A DNA stretch of 64,000 bases. It comes from Perilla frutescens. Lineage: Eukaryota > Streptophyta > Magnoliopsida > Lamiales > Lamiaceae. The position numbers and the translations under genes were made by a program. Position 1 is the first letter of the stretch. The number at the start of each line of letters is the position of its first letter. The notes beneath the pieces are model-generated. The model made no database searches, had not been told where the DNA came from, and worked only from the letters and a program-made list of their open reading frames with translations. The stretch covers positions 9,694,501 to 9,758,500 of the forward strand of contig BRKX01000006.1 in the NCBI GenBank assembly GCA_026008535.1. Direction: 5' to 3'. Below are positions 36,101 to 47,310 of this stretch, piece after piece.

Positions 36101-38589
36101 AAACTGAATGCACCTTCAAGAGTTTATGATAATATGACTTACGTGTATGTAATAATCTGATGCATGCTATAATCCGCTTTAATTTAAAAATGCTTTTGAT
36201 ACAAAATGCTGTTCAAAGATTTTAGATTTGTCCATTTTACTGGTGCTGCTATAGTGCTATGTCTCTTAGCATGCTTGACAGCAGCATAGGGGGCATTAAG
36301 ACTGGGATTTTATTGGATGATGTGTATGCTTTTGATGCATTTGATGTTAAATAATAGTTTTAATCTTGTAACTTGTTTCAGTTCAGTAGAAATCAGTTCT
36401 TCGCTGGCCCAAAAGCAACTAGAAACTGTTGGAGAAGTAAGTAGCCACTCGAAAAAGTTCAGGGTGGAATGTCGAGATGCTGCTGATCCTAGTGGATGGG
36501 GTATGTTTGCATTATATCTGTAGCATTTTTCTTGCCCATTACTTATGCATATTTTTCATTTTAGTTTCTCAAAACCAATATCCTTTCTCATGCACCTTGT
36601 GTTAAGTTGTGATTTGGACTATACATGAATCATGAAGAGCAGAAAATGTTTTGGGAATCAGGACTTTGTCTGAATTTATGTTTGTTGTAACAGGTCTTGA
36701 TCAACAACCTTGTTGGGTTATAATGTTGGAGGTATGTAACTTGTGACATCCATGTTTTTACCCTCCTTCTATCGATGGTATAAATTTGTCACTAGGATCA
36801 GAATTGGCTGGTTAATTAACACAAGTTTAGATAATCTCATTGTTTACATGAAAGCATATGCGATTACCATGTGTCAGTTAAAATTTACATTTTTTAAAAC
36901 TGATGTCTGTCATTTGTCTGTATAATCTTTTGTAGGTGCTTGATAATCTTCCTCACGATCTTATCTACTCTAAGAATCAAGTCTCACCTTGGATGGAAGT
37001 TTGGGTTGAAAAGAGACATGACAAGTAAAACCTATTGTTTACCTTTTAGTTGGAATTATTTGTTTACTTGTTCAACTTATGTTAGTCTTTTTGCATATTT
37101 ATACAGCATTTCTATTGGAGTAGTTTACTATTTTCTGTTTGTATTCATGTGGTCTTCAATAGGACAGAACTCTCTGAGCTGTATAAGACTCTGGAAGATC
37201 CATTAATTGGAAGTTGTATGGAGATCCTGGATTTGGCAAAAGATGGTAAACCTCGTGGAAGCATGACTGGTTCAATTTCTAAAAGTTTTTTGGCTAAAGT
37301 TTTCCCGAGGCCTCGAAGATGCTGGCTTCCAACCGGTTGTACAGTAAGACATTATTTAATAAATTTACCAAATCTTACGATCTTTCTAGATTTCTGTATT
37401 TATGCAATACTACCATACTGAAATATGCAGAAACTCCTACAAGTTTTACATGGTGCTTTACCAAAGATGTCTTTAATCGCATCCGATTTCAGTTACCTTC
37501 CTGATGTAAGAATACCTGGTGAACGTGCCCCTCTGGTTGCAAGCAAGGTGCAAGAAGTTGGTGCTGTTGTTTTATGATAGTCTTTAAACTCTTAATCATC
37601 AAGCTCATACTTTTCTCATTTGTAAAGTTTCAATAAATTCTCATCAATGAAGTTCACTGGTGATTCTGTCCTTGTCTGCAGAAAGATGGCACTAGCTCAG
37701 ATCATAACAATTATCTGGACGCCAAGGTTTATTTTCTTTCTCGCTCCTCTCTTTCTGCTGTCACATCTATCTGATTTATGTATGAAGGACACTTCTTGTC
37801 CAACTAGTGTACATTCTTATGAAATTGAAATAATATGGGAGCTCATGCAATATGTTGATATAAAATAGAAAAGAACAAGATGATGTAAAAGTTATATCAT
37901 TTAAAATTGGGGCTCAAGAGATAAGATGGAGAATGTCTATCAAACGTTCATTAATAGTTTTCACATATCTCTAACAACTGATGTATATATCTGTTATCCT
38001 TCCTCAAAATGGCTTACTGGCATTTACCCTTGAGTGCTGAAGGTTAACTAAGCTTTCGTATGATTTGATGATTCTTTTGATGAGTCGGAAGAATGGCAAT
38101 AGCATACTAATTCATACCCGTTTACTAATACACCTTTATGGCCTTAGATCATTGATTAATGCCTCATTATCTTCCTTGACAGGGTGATGCCGATATATTT
38201 TTTCCAACGGACTTTTTGCTTCTGGAAGATATTGACCACTATTGTTCCGGATGGTTGAAGCCAAAAGATGAAAAATCTTTGAAGAAAGGAAAGAAGAGGC
38301 GCACGATTACGGTAATTCTCATCTTGTAATTATCTGAAAAGGCTTGTAATTGGCGGCTTTTGAAGCTGGCAATTATTTGTAACCGCTTGACTTTACAACC
38401 TCACCTCATACTAACTACTGTCTGCATCTCCCTGCATTTGCCACTCTAATGTAGCTCGACACTTCATCTTTCATGGAGGAATTTGGCCTTCCTTCCAAGA
38501 CGAGAACCAAAGATGGATACAATCCGATGCTGGATGATTTCAAGAACACAAAGTTCTACCTGAGTGTTCCAACACATAACACCAAGTAG
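33101..38589 (+). CDS. NDUFAF7: Mitochondrial NDUFAF7/MidA-type protein arginine methyltransferase
   Basis: Fourteen exons join in frame to 443 aa: 33101-33158, 33246-33304, 33455-33566, 34297-34379, 35508-35573, 36044-36144, 36382-36500, 36694-36731, 36936-37024, 37163-37343, 37431-37547, 37682-37726, 38183-38311 and 38455-38589. All borders are GT-AG. The start of the protein is rich in Ser and Arg and free of acids for about 40 residues, like a mitochondrial presequence. Family motifs are DPEHGYFSQR, the SAM-binding EIGGGSGT (129-136), VSVEISSSL, LEVLDNLPHD (211-220) and DFSYLPD. The length equals the human protein (about 441 aa). The family methylates an arginine of the complex I subunit NDUFS2 early in assembly, so a role in respiratory complex I biogenesis is expected. 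No lesion is seen. Confidence 0.93.
34553..35290. repeat. Direct duplications in NDUFAF7 intron 4
   Basis: A unit of about 39 bp is in tandem at 34557-34640 (gactttcaaacttc(g/a)gttactttacatttt...). A unit of about 190 bp recurs: ggaccaatcaaatat, gggacttgtaatct(c/g)ctgagtctctta, cattttctgaataataaatctca at 34850 and 35042. The phrase aggtgggaacata(g/a)caattgt occurs at about 35001 and 35242. These lie in an intron and should not affect coding. Confidence 0.75.
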
Positions 38590-39826
38590 ACTACTCGGAT
38601 TCACGAAACCACTGCCTTTTATTTTGATGGCACGTTCCACGGGTGAGTTTGGAGACAACATTTCTCCTTTACTAGTATGAATTCAGAAGAAGAAATGAAA
38701 AATCTGCTGCTGAGTTCGAGCAAAATTTTCCAGATCCACGATAACATGTGGCCTGAGCTGATCATGATGGACATACAGGCTGAGAACTAGAGGTAAATTG
38801 TTGAAGCATAACTAATTGCTTGAGCTGCATTAGACTGATTGTCCTCATTGAAAGAGTAATAGACAATATTGGAAGACGATCGAAGTTTGCTAAAAATAAA
38901 TCATGAATGGAGAGGTTATTTGCTTATTTATTATGACCACACTTTTTCATTATTTAGAGAGTCATACTCGAATTAATCAGTGTACTTTTATTTTGATACT
39001 ATTTACGAAAATCGAGTGTGTTAAATCATCTCGAATAATATTATTGTGTTTGAAGGTGGAATATATTATGCATTTTCTTTCGTTAGTTTGTGCGTGTGTA
39101 AATGATCCCTTGTATTTGAAAATTGAAACTTATAAACCTTAAGAAACATGTGCATTGATGCTTCATAAGAGAGGGGAAAAGTATGGCTTAAAGTGAGCTC
39201 TCGATTTTAAATATGTCAACTGTAAATTCCATCAACTTATAGTATTGAGCTTGTGACACAATTTTATTTTAACGTGGTTCACATCTATCACGTGATTTGC
39301 GGGCTAGTGCACAAAAATGAAGTTTACTCTCCAATTAGGATCGGAGGTGAAGGGCGGACTTCGAAATGGGATTACTCCACTTTGCATGTGTTTCCAAACA
39401 TTTAAATAAATAATCATTTATTTATTTAACATAATTAATGCGTTAAATAATAAATAAATATTTTCACAACATGTACAACGCAGACTGATTTTCCGGTATT
39501 TGCTCATTTTCGATCGAACATATATTCCGATAGCGCATTAGGCTAGAGACGCCAAAACACCATTTTGCCATGTAAACTGGCGTCACTTTCTCTTCAACGG
39601 TAATTCTTTTTTTTTTCAATTTATTTTATGTTGTTTTTTATTAATATTTTATTTTTCATTTTGTATATGTTGTTTGTAATTTATTTTGTATTTTAAATAA
39701 TGTGCTGTAAATTATTGTTAAAATTTATTATATATATGATAAATTTAATTAAATGCAAATGTTGAAACACAAAATTAAATTAGATAACAATTACACCAAC
39801 AATTGATCATTTGTAGGAGGAATATT
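38590..39826. other. NDUFAF7 3' flank and spacer
   Basis: The first 300 bases or so are probably 3' UTR. The rest, including a T-rich and AT-rich tract at 39605-39760, shows no gene. Confidence 0.45.
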
Positions 39827-40164
39827 CTAATTGTTTGGTATTTATTTTCACCTAAACTGCAAGTGTACAACAAGGCTTATAGTACAGCGGTGAACAAGGT
39901 CGTATCCACAGAGATTTAATAATTAATCTACTAGTTATCTGATTCAATCTCTCACAGTTATCTAGAAGACCGAAAATGATTGAATTTTACTTATCTAAAA
40001 ACTAAGAATAAGAAATAAACTAAATTGCTAAAGCAGAAATTAACACAGATAAATCAAACAGTGAATAAAAGACGTATTCTAGGATTGATTAATCATCAAC
40101 TAATCCATTCATTCAATCCTTTCATTCTTATGCTTATATTGTGACTTAAATTATGCTAGAGCAA

Positions 40165-41561
40165 TGATCGGGCCAATTATACGTGATATTTTGGGGCGAT
40201 TTTATGTGGTTTGATTGTGTAATTATTATATAATGATGTTATTTTGGAAGAAGTTGTACCTTGAGGGTTTTTTGCAGGGCATTGACGCAAAGATGAAGAA
40301 AAGAGTGTGTTTTTGGTGAAGAAATGAAGATTTGCGCAAGAAGTTGAAATTGAAGGAAGTAAAGCCATGCCGTATGGGCATGCGGTAGGACGAATGAGCG
40401 GATAACTCAAGAAACTGAGCCTGAACGCGCGTTTATGGGCTGGAACACGGAAATTACTTAAGCCCAAGGCCTGGACGCGAGCTAGAAGAGTTCCCACCGC
40501 CTCAAGAGTCCACTTTTTGCCAACTTCCTTGTTGGAATAGATTAGGATGGTTATTTCCTTGTTGATATTATCTTATTTTAGGAATTTGATATATAGATCA
40601 GGACTTATCATATTTTGAATTTTTAGACTTAATTCCAGACAAAAAGAACAGGAGCAGACAACGTTTTCTCCCTGGAGCAGAATAGTTCATCTTGTTCGTT
40701 TTATTTTCATGGTATTTCTTATTTCAATATCTTTTGCAATTTAATCTTAATATGAGTTCTAGCTAATTTCTTCGTATTCTGGAAACAACTAACGAAACCC
40801 TGGCTTAAATAAGCTGTGAGATCTAATCGTGTTCATCGTTCAATTATGTGCATGCATTTGTTATTCTTTGTATTTCGAGTAGTTAATTGTTTCAATATTG
40901 CTAGGTAGTTGCAAATACTTGGTGAATTGGAATTAATTAGTAGTCAATTAAACCGGTCATCCGTAATTGTGGTTTAAGTTTAATTAGTGGCGAAACGGTT
41001 CTTCAGAACCAGGGAGAATAACAATCTTAGTTTAATAGGTCCTGCGTCAGAATCTGTTAAATTATGAATCGGGTTCCTCTAGATTTTAAGGCTGTCGGCT
41101 CATTAAACCTATAGAGCGTCTCTTACGGTTGTCAGTCGATTAGGGAAATAATTGGTGAAGCGTCTTCCTGATTATCGAGAAACTACGGAGGAATTAGGCT
41201 GCGTCAGTAAGCGTCTTCGGTAGCTATAACTGATTTGTATGTGTTAATTGAATTAATCATTGCATCAAGGATCAGTTTAAATAAGCTAGGGTGGAGTTAA
41301 TTGGATTCCAGAATATTTCTTCTCATATTCTAAGTTCGTTCGATTTAATTACGTGTGCATTCATTTTACATTTAATTATTAATTTCGTTTATTTTATTAT
41401 AATTACAAAAACTCCTTTTGAAGTTTGGTTGTACAGATTGAGAGTATATGATAATTCTCGCCGGTCCTTTGGGAGACAATCTCACTCATCGCTGTATTCG
41501 TGCAGTAAGGGCATACCGACTGTTGTCGGGTTATTTATTTTTGGTGTAAAACGACGCACCA
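40165..41561 (+). repeat. 5' LTR of Athila-type element
   Basis: Starts TGATCGGGCCAATT and ends CGACGCACCA. A possible TATA, gatatataga, lies near 40589. A hairpin with arms catgcc/ggcatg lies at 40367-40382. Confidence 0.95.
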
Positions 41562-41566
41562 AATTT

Positions 41567-41584
41567 TGGCACCGTTGCCGGGGA
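41567..41584 (+). other. Primer binding site
   Basis: TGGCACCGTTGCCGGGGA starts 5 nt after the 5' LTR. It differs by one base from the TGGCGCCGTTGCCGGGGA site typical of Athila elements, as I recall it; those prime from a tRNA 3' end (tRNA-Asp is usually given). Confidence 0.75.
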
Positions 41585-41605
41585 TCAGTTCTAAAGCAGT
41601 AGTTA

Positions 41606-42003
41606 CTCTTGTATTTTCGATTTGTTACTTTTCTTATCTTTAATTTCTTGGGCGACAAAAATCTGAAAGTAGCCCGAATATCCGTCGAGGAAGCAGAAGA
41701 ACGATTTCCCTACCAATCGTTCAAGCATCTCGTCAATGAACGGCAAGGGAAAATGATCTTTGCGGGTTGCATCATTTAATTTTCGAAAATCTATGCACAT
41801 GCGCCACCCAGTTTGCAACCGCATTGGAATCAACTCATTATTCTCATTCTTCACAAGCTGAAAACCAGATTTCTTAGGGACCACGTGCACTGGACTAACC
41901 CATTCACTGTCGAAAATAGGGTAAATAATCCCTAGCTGGAGTAGCTTGAGGATTTCCTTGAGAACCACCTCTTGTATTTTCGATTTGTTACTTTTCTTAT
42001 CTT
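41606..42003 (-). pseudogene. Inverted reverse-transcriptase block between 35-bp direct repeats
   Basis: A perfect 35-bp direct repeat (ctcttgtattttcg...cttttcttatctt) lies at 41606-41640 and 41969-42003. Between them, on the minus strand, is the amino-terminal part of an Athila reverse transcriptase (GIIYPIFDSEWVSPVHVVPK, WRMCIDFRKLNDATRKDHFP, FCFLDGYSGYFQI). The next expected residues, TFTCPFGTFA, resume on the plus strand at 42034. So the natural protein order is kept across the junction but the first part is flipped, and gag and protease are deleted. Confidence 0.9.
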
Positions 42004-42009
42004 GGAACG

Positions 42010-44328
42010 TTCCAAACGTTCCAAGAGAAGATGACTTTCACATGCCCGTTTGGAACGTTTGCCTGCCGGAAGATGCCATTTGGATTGTGTAACGCCCCTG
42101 GCACCTTCCAACGGTGTATGATGAGTATCTTCTCCGACTTAATTGAGAGCTGCATCGAAATCTTTATGGATGATTTTACCGTGCATGGAGATTCATTTGA
42201 GCAATGTTTGGAGCATTTGGATAAGGTACTCCAATGATGTGTTGAGACCGACTTGGTGTTAAATTTCGAGAAGTGTCATTTTATGGTACAACAAGGTATC
42301 GTGCTTGGCCATGTCATCTCTGCCAAAGGAATCGAAGTTGATCGAGCGAAGGTTGATTTGGTTGTGAAGCTGCCTTATCTTTCTAATGAGAAGGAGATCC
42401 GTGCCTTCTTAGGTCACGCGGGCTTTTACCGGCGCTTTATTCAAGATTTCTCAAAAATCGCTCAACCCATGACCAAGTTGCTGCAAAAGGATGCTCCTTT
42501 CGATTTTGATGATAAATGTAAGGAAGCATTCGACATATTGAAGGCCAAACTCACTTCTTCACCTATTATTCAGCCGCCACAATGAGGCCTCCCTTTTGAG
42601 CTCATGTGCGACGCTAGTGATTTTGCGGTTGGAGCAGTACTTGGACAAAAGAGTGGGAAGCAAAGTCATGTCATATATTATGCCTCCAAGACCCTTAATC
42701 CAGCCCAATGTAATTACACGACAACAGAGAAAGAGCTCTTGGCCGTAGTTTTCGCATGTGAGAAGTTTAGATCTTATCTTGTTGGATCGAAGGTGGTGGT
42801 CTACACAGACCATGCCGCTCTGAAATACTTGCTCTCCAAGAGAGAATCAAAGCCGCGCCTCATTCGCTGGGTTTTGCTACTGCAAGAGTTCGATTTGGAG
42901 ATTAAAGACAAAAAGGGAGCTGAAAACAATGTTGCTGATCACTTGAGCCGGCTGTTGACAGAGCCCGACGGTATGCCCATACCGGATGATTTCTCAGATG
43001 AGCTCTTACTCGCTGCTGCGGATACAGCCCCTTGGTATGCGGATTTGGTGAATTTTCTAACATCTGGACTTTTCCCTAAGGGTACCGAAACTGCAAAGAA
43101 GAATAAGTTACGAAGCCAGGCCAAATACTTCATATGGGATGATCCATATTTGTGGAAAACATGTGCCGACCAAGTGATTCGTCGATGTGTTCTTGATGAC
43201 GAGATCCAATCCATTCTTACTTTCTGCCATGCCCATGCCTGCGGCGGCCATTTTGGACCTAGGAGAACAGCCCGTAAGGTCCTTGATTGTGGTTTTTATT
43301 AGGAGACGATTTTCCGGGACGCTTATCACTTTTGCAAGGATTGTGATCGATGCCAATGCCTGGGCAACATTTCTTCCAAAAATGAGATGCCCCAAGTACC
43401 TATTCTGGTGTGTGAAATTTTTGATGTCTGGGGCATGGACTTCATGGGCCCCTTTCCGAGCTCGTTTGGTCAGTCCTACATTTTGCTAGCCGTCGACTAC
43501 GTTTCCAAGTGGGTCGAGGTTAAGGCTACACCGACAAACGATTCCAAGGTGGTTAGTAAGTTTCTCAAAACTCAAATTTTTCAGCGCTTTGGCACCCCTC
43601 GGGCTATCATTAGCGACCAAGGCACACATTTTTGCAATCGCACATTGGACGCTTTATTCAAGAAATATGGTGTTCACCACCGTGTTGCCACTGCCTATCA
43701 TCCCCAGTCCAATGGGCAAGCCGAGGTCTCGAATCGCGAGATCAAGAATATTCTGGCGAAGACCGTATGCCCACACCGCAAGGACTGGAGTCTGCGTCTG
43801 GATGACGCCGTATGGGCATACCGCACGGCATTCAAAACACTGATTGGGATGTCACCATATCGGTTGATCTTTGGGAAACAATGCCATTTACCGGTTGAGA
43901 TCGAGCATCGAGCCTTTTGGGCAGTCAAGCAATGTAATTTCGACCCTCACCTCACCGGTAATGAGAGGCGTTATCAGTTACAAGAGCTGGAGGAAATTCG
44001 GTTGGAAGCCTATGACAGCGCCAGTGCGTACAAGGATAGAACTAAATTTCTCCATGATAAATACATCCGGCGCAAGACTTTTGAAGTAGGCCAGAAGGTA
44101 CTACTTTTCAATGCCCGCCTCCGACTCATGCCAGGTAAATTGAAATCGCGTTGGATCGGACCATTTGAGGTTGTGCATGTCAGTCCCCATGGAGCCGTGG
44201 AAATTCGTAGCCTAGCTACTCAGAAGCTGTTGCACGTTAATGGTCAGCTGCTCAAGCCTTATTGTGCCACGTCTGACTGGTCCAGTTTTGATGGGGTCGA
44301 TTTGGCAGCCCCGGTACCCACCGATTGA
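42010..44328 (+). pseudogene. Athila-type pol remnant: reverse transcriptase, RNase H, integrase
   Basis: One frame runs from 42031 to the stop at 44328 with three internal stops: TGA 42235-42237, TGA 42583-42585 and TAG 43300-43302. In order it shows the reverse transcriptase palm (MPFGLCNAPGTFQRCM, FMDDF at the catalytic YxDD-like site), the GHAGFYRRFI thumb, RNase H (LMCDASDFAVGAVLG, YTTTEKELLAVVFA, YTDHAALKYLL) and an integrase. The integrase has a zinc-binding region broken by the third stop, the core (DYVSKWVEV, IISDQGTHFCN, YHPQSNGQAEVSNREIK) and a C-terminal domain with GPFEV. Each stop is one transition from the expected codon (CGA to TGA, TGG to TGA, TGG to TAG). Confidence 0.92.
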
Positions 44329-44522
44329 TCCTGCTCACTTCGTCGAGCCTCCGACGTTAAATAAGGGCGCCATTCGGGAGGCAACCCGATCTCTTTTTTT
44401 TCTTTTCATTTTATGCTTTTAGTTTTCCTTCCCTTTCATTTGTTCTCTCTGCATATTTTCGTTCTTCTTATTTTATTCTTCAAAAAAAAAAGGGGGGGGA
44501 CTGATATCGGCTGGGTACTATT

Positions 44523-44540
44523 CTAAGTGTGGGGGGGTGA
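44523..44540 (+). other. Internal polypurine-like motif 1
   Basis: ctaagtgtgggggggtgac lies between integrase and the env-like gene, preceded by an A10-G8 run at 44483-44500. It shares its core with the true 3' polypurine tract. Confidence 0.5.
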
Positions 44541-44788
44541 CTTTCACTCCTTTTAATTTCTTCAGGGACCATATTGTAATTAGGAGATTCTCGAATTGGG
44601 ATTTTTCTCCTTGTGCCCTAATTCCGTCCCAATTTAACCCCCCTCTTAGTCAAATTATTTTCACAGCTCCCTCTTACCCCTCTTGTGCAATTTTTTTCAG
44701 ATTTTCACCGCCTCTTTAACTTCCCGCGCTTTCGTCAACTTCCCCACCGGTTTCTCTCCGATCACCGCCGGTCACCGCCAATACCAAC

Positions 44789-46401
44789 ATGGGCAAGAAA
44801 CGAAGTGCCAAGAAGCGAACCATCGCCCCTTCCGATAATCGATCCACTCCGCCGGCCGTACCATCTCCACCGCCGCATTCACCTGCAGTCGCCTCACCAC
44901 ATTCCACGGTGAATTTTCCGGTGCCACCGTCTGTTCCTGCGCCTTCACCAGCATCCTCGCCGCTCTCTTCCACCCCTAACCCTATTCCAGAGTTGAACCA
45001 ACCGCCTCCATTCCTGCGCCGATCCCGGCGCCATTCTGAGAGCGCGAGTGTCACCAACCCTTCCGTTAGTAAGCGACGCCGCACTCGACCACCGCTGTTC
45101 GTCGACCTCGCCGCCGGAGATGCCAACACCACTGTTCCTTCTCCAACCCCTGTCGCCGCCGCTCCTGACACAGCCCTCTCTCTTTCTGGGTCGTCCTCCG
45201 CCACCCCTTCAGAGGCACGAACTCCAACTCATGCCAATTTTCCTCCGCCGGGCATGCCATCTCCGCCACCATCCCCTATTCCCGCGCCCTCTGCCGCGGC
45301 CACAACACCATCGAGTCGCCGTCGTATTCGTCTACCGCTCCCAGTCCCTCTGCACCGCCGCCTCTTCTCCCACGGCCGCCATTCCGGCAGCCGGATCAGG
45401 TATGTTCTCGTGCCGAAAGGAATGCCAAGCACGGTCTGATCGGTGCTCGGGTTTTTGATTGGGATGACATTGCTATTCTAGGGGTTAATGACCAGATTCG
45501 ATCACATTTTTCTCATATCGGTTGGTCCCCGCTTTTAGATGTTTCTGCCCCGGTCCATAGAGAGTTATATCTAGAATTCCTGTCTTCCTATGTGTTTGAT
45601 TCCTCGCGCACTCTTGATGATACGCATGCTGTAGTGTTTTCTTTACGAGGTCGCAATTTTCACATGTCTATAAATGCTTTGAATGTGGTTTTGGGATTCG
45701 AGTCTGATGAGTCTATTCATGATGAGTTGTATGAGTCTGCTTTGTGTGATGTGCCTGAGTCCTTTTCCACTCTTGCCTCTGAGCGGTGGCGTGTGTTAAG
45801 CATTGAAGCTGATTTTGCTGCTCGTTCCTCTCGTAATGCCAACATCCGTGATGATGCTCTCCGTCTGTGTCATAGGTTCTTAGTCGCCAACCTGTTTGGC
45901 CGTATTGATATGATGAATGTGGTCACCTTACAAGAGCTTTTCATTCTTGATTGCATGATTGCCCACACAAAGTTGAATTTTGCATTTTGGTTAGCACGTC
46001 AGTGGCAGTATAGTGCCAACCATTTTCTGTGTCGAGCCCCAGTAGGGTATTTTGTGACTTTGCTTGCACAACATTTGCATATCCCTCTTGATGATCCTGA
46101 ACCTCTACCTGCCACGCTCTTTACTATCGCTGATTTTGCTGCCATGCGTTTGATCTGTGTTAATGCCCACGGGCAGTACAAACTCACCCGACCGGGCGTA
46201 CAAGGCTCGAGTCATTTTCCAAGTGCAGGTCCTTCTTCTTCTTCCACCACCCCTGCTGCTACTTCCTCTCTCCTGCCTGAGATTGAGGCCCTTATCCTTG
46301 CAGCCACCCGAGGCTTGGAGGACCGCCTTGGCCAGTGTTTAGATGCAATCGATGATCGCCTCACTTCTTTCGAGCAGGTCCTACGTCATCTCTCGGATTG
46401 A
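44789..46401 (+). pseudogene. Athila env-like (ORF-1 type) gene with one frameshift
   Basis: The start at 44789 opens MGKKRSAKKRT and a long Pro/Ser-rich, low-complexity region to about 45300 in one frame. The conserved part lies in another frame from about 45330 to the stop at 46399-46401. It includes RNAKHGLIGARVFDWDD, SHIGWSPLL, YLEFLSSY, FHMSINALNVVLGF, LCHRFLVANLFGR and a Ser/Thr-rich tail ending in a coiled segment (LEDRLGQCLDAIDDRL). This is the domain found downstream of integrase in Athila elements. Its function is unknown, and the env comparison rests on position only. The frameshift makes it defective here. Confidence 0.75.
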
Positions 46402-46540
46402 AGAGTTTGCCCTCTTTTCCCCCTGTGTTTTGTGTAGTTTGCTTAGTTTTTCTTGCTTTTGTTTGGTTTTGTTTTCCTTTGTTGCTTTCTGTTATTTTTG
46501 TTGCGTTCTCTTCTCCTACACAGTGAGGACCCTGTGGCCT

Positions 46541-46558
46541 TTAAGTATGGGGGAGAGT
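46541..46558 (+). other. Internal polypurine-like motif 2
   Basis: ttaagtatgggggagagtg follows the env-like gene and has the same taagtatggggg core as the 3' tract at 53441. Confidence 0.5.
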
Positions 46559-47310
46559 GATCGCTATTGCGTCATAAAAAAAAAAAAATTAAGTTGCTTC
46601 TTTTCAGTGTTTTGGTTGTTTGTTTATTTTGTTACGTATTAGTTGCCTTGAGCTGATTTGTATAAGGAGGAGGGACTATGATTTGGTTTGAATGGTTTGA
46701 TTGGTTGTTGTTCTGCGATAAGGATACACCAATTCTTGATGAATTTGTGAACGATGGATTGTGCTTTTGATCATATTATTTTAACCTATAAATGTGAGTT
46801 TTGAGCCTGTGAGCATGAACCATCACTACCAAAAAAACGCTCATAGATAACGGATTGTATCCGTTATGTATGTGAAAAAAGCTCTGTTACGTATACTGGT
46901 GTTATCTATGCTGCGCTCATACATAACGGAATAATATCCGTTATCTATGTTATTAAACATAATGGTTGTAGCAACAAACATGACATCAGATATTACGTTA
47001 TCTATAACTCTCATACATAACGGTTTCTTCCGTTATGAAAGTTTAACTATCTCCGTTATCTATGAATGTTTACATAAAGGTTTTTTTTCACACATAACAC
47101 TCTTCATTGCGTGATCTATTACTGTTATATATAACGGTTTTTACCGTTATGAAAATTCATTTTTCTCCGTTATGAAATATACCACATTGATTAATACATA
47201 ACGTTGTTTGTAGTTTAGATAACGCTTTTTTACATTATGTATATTTTGATACATAACAAATTTTTACTGTTATTAAATATTTTTAATTTCGTTATGTATG
47301 CCTGCTACAA

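Noticed and set aside
44716..45204. Minus-strand frame of 162 codons, Gly/Glu/Arg-rich
   Set aside because: It is the complement of the Pro/Ser-rich start of the env-like gene; the plus strand is supported by element order.
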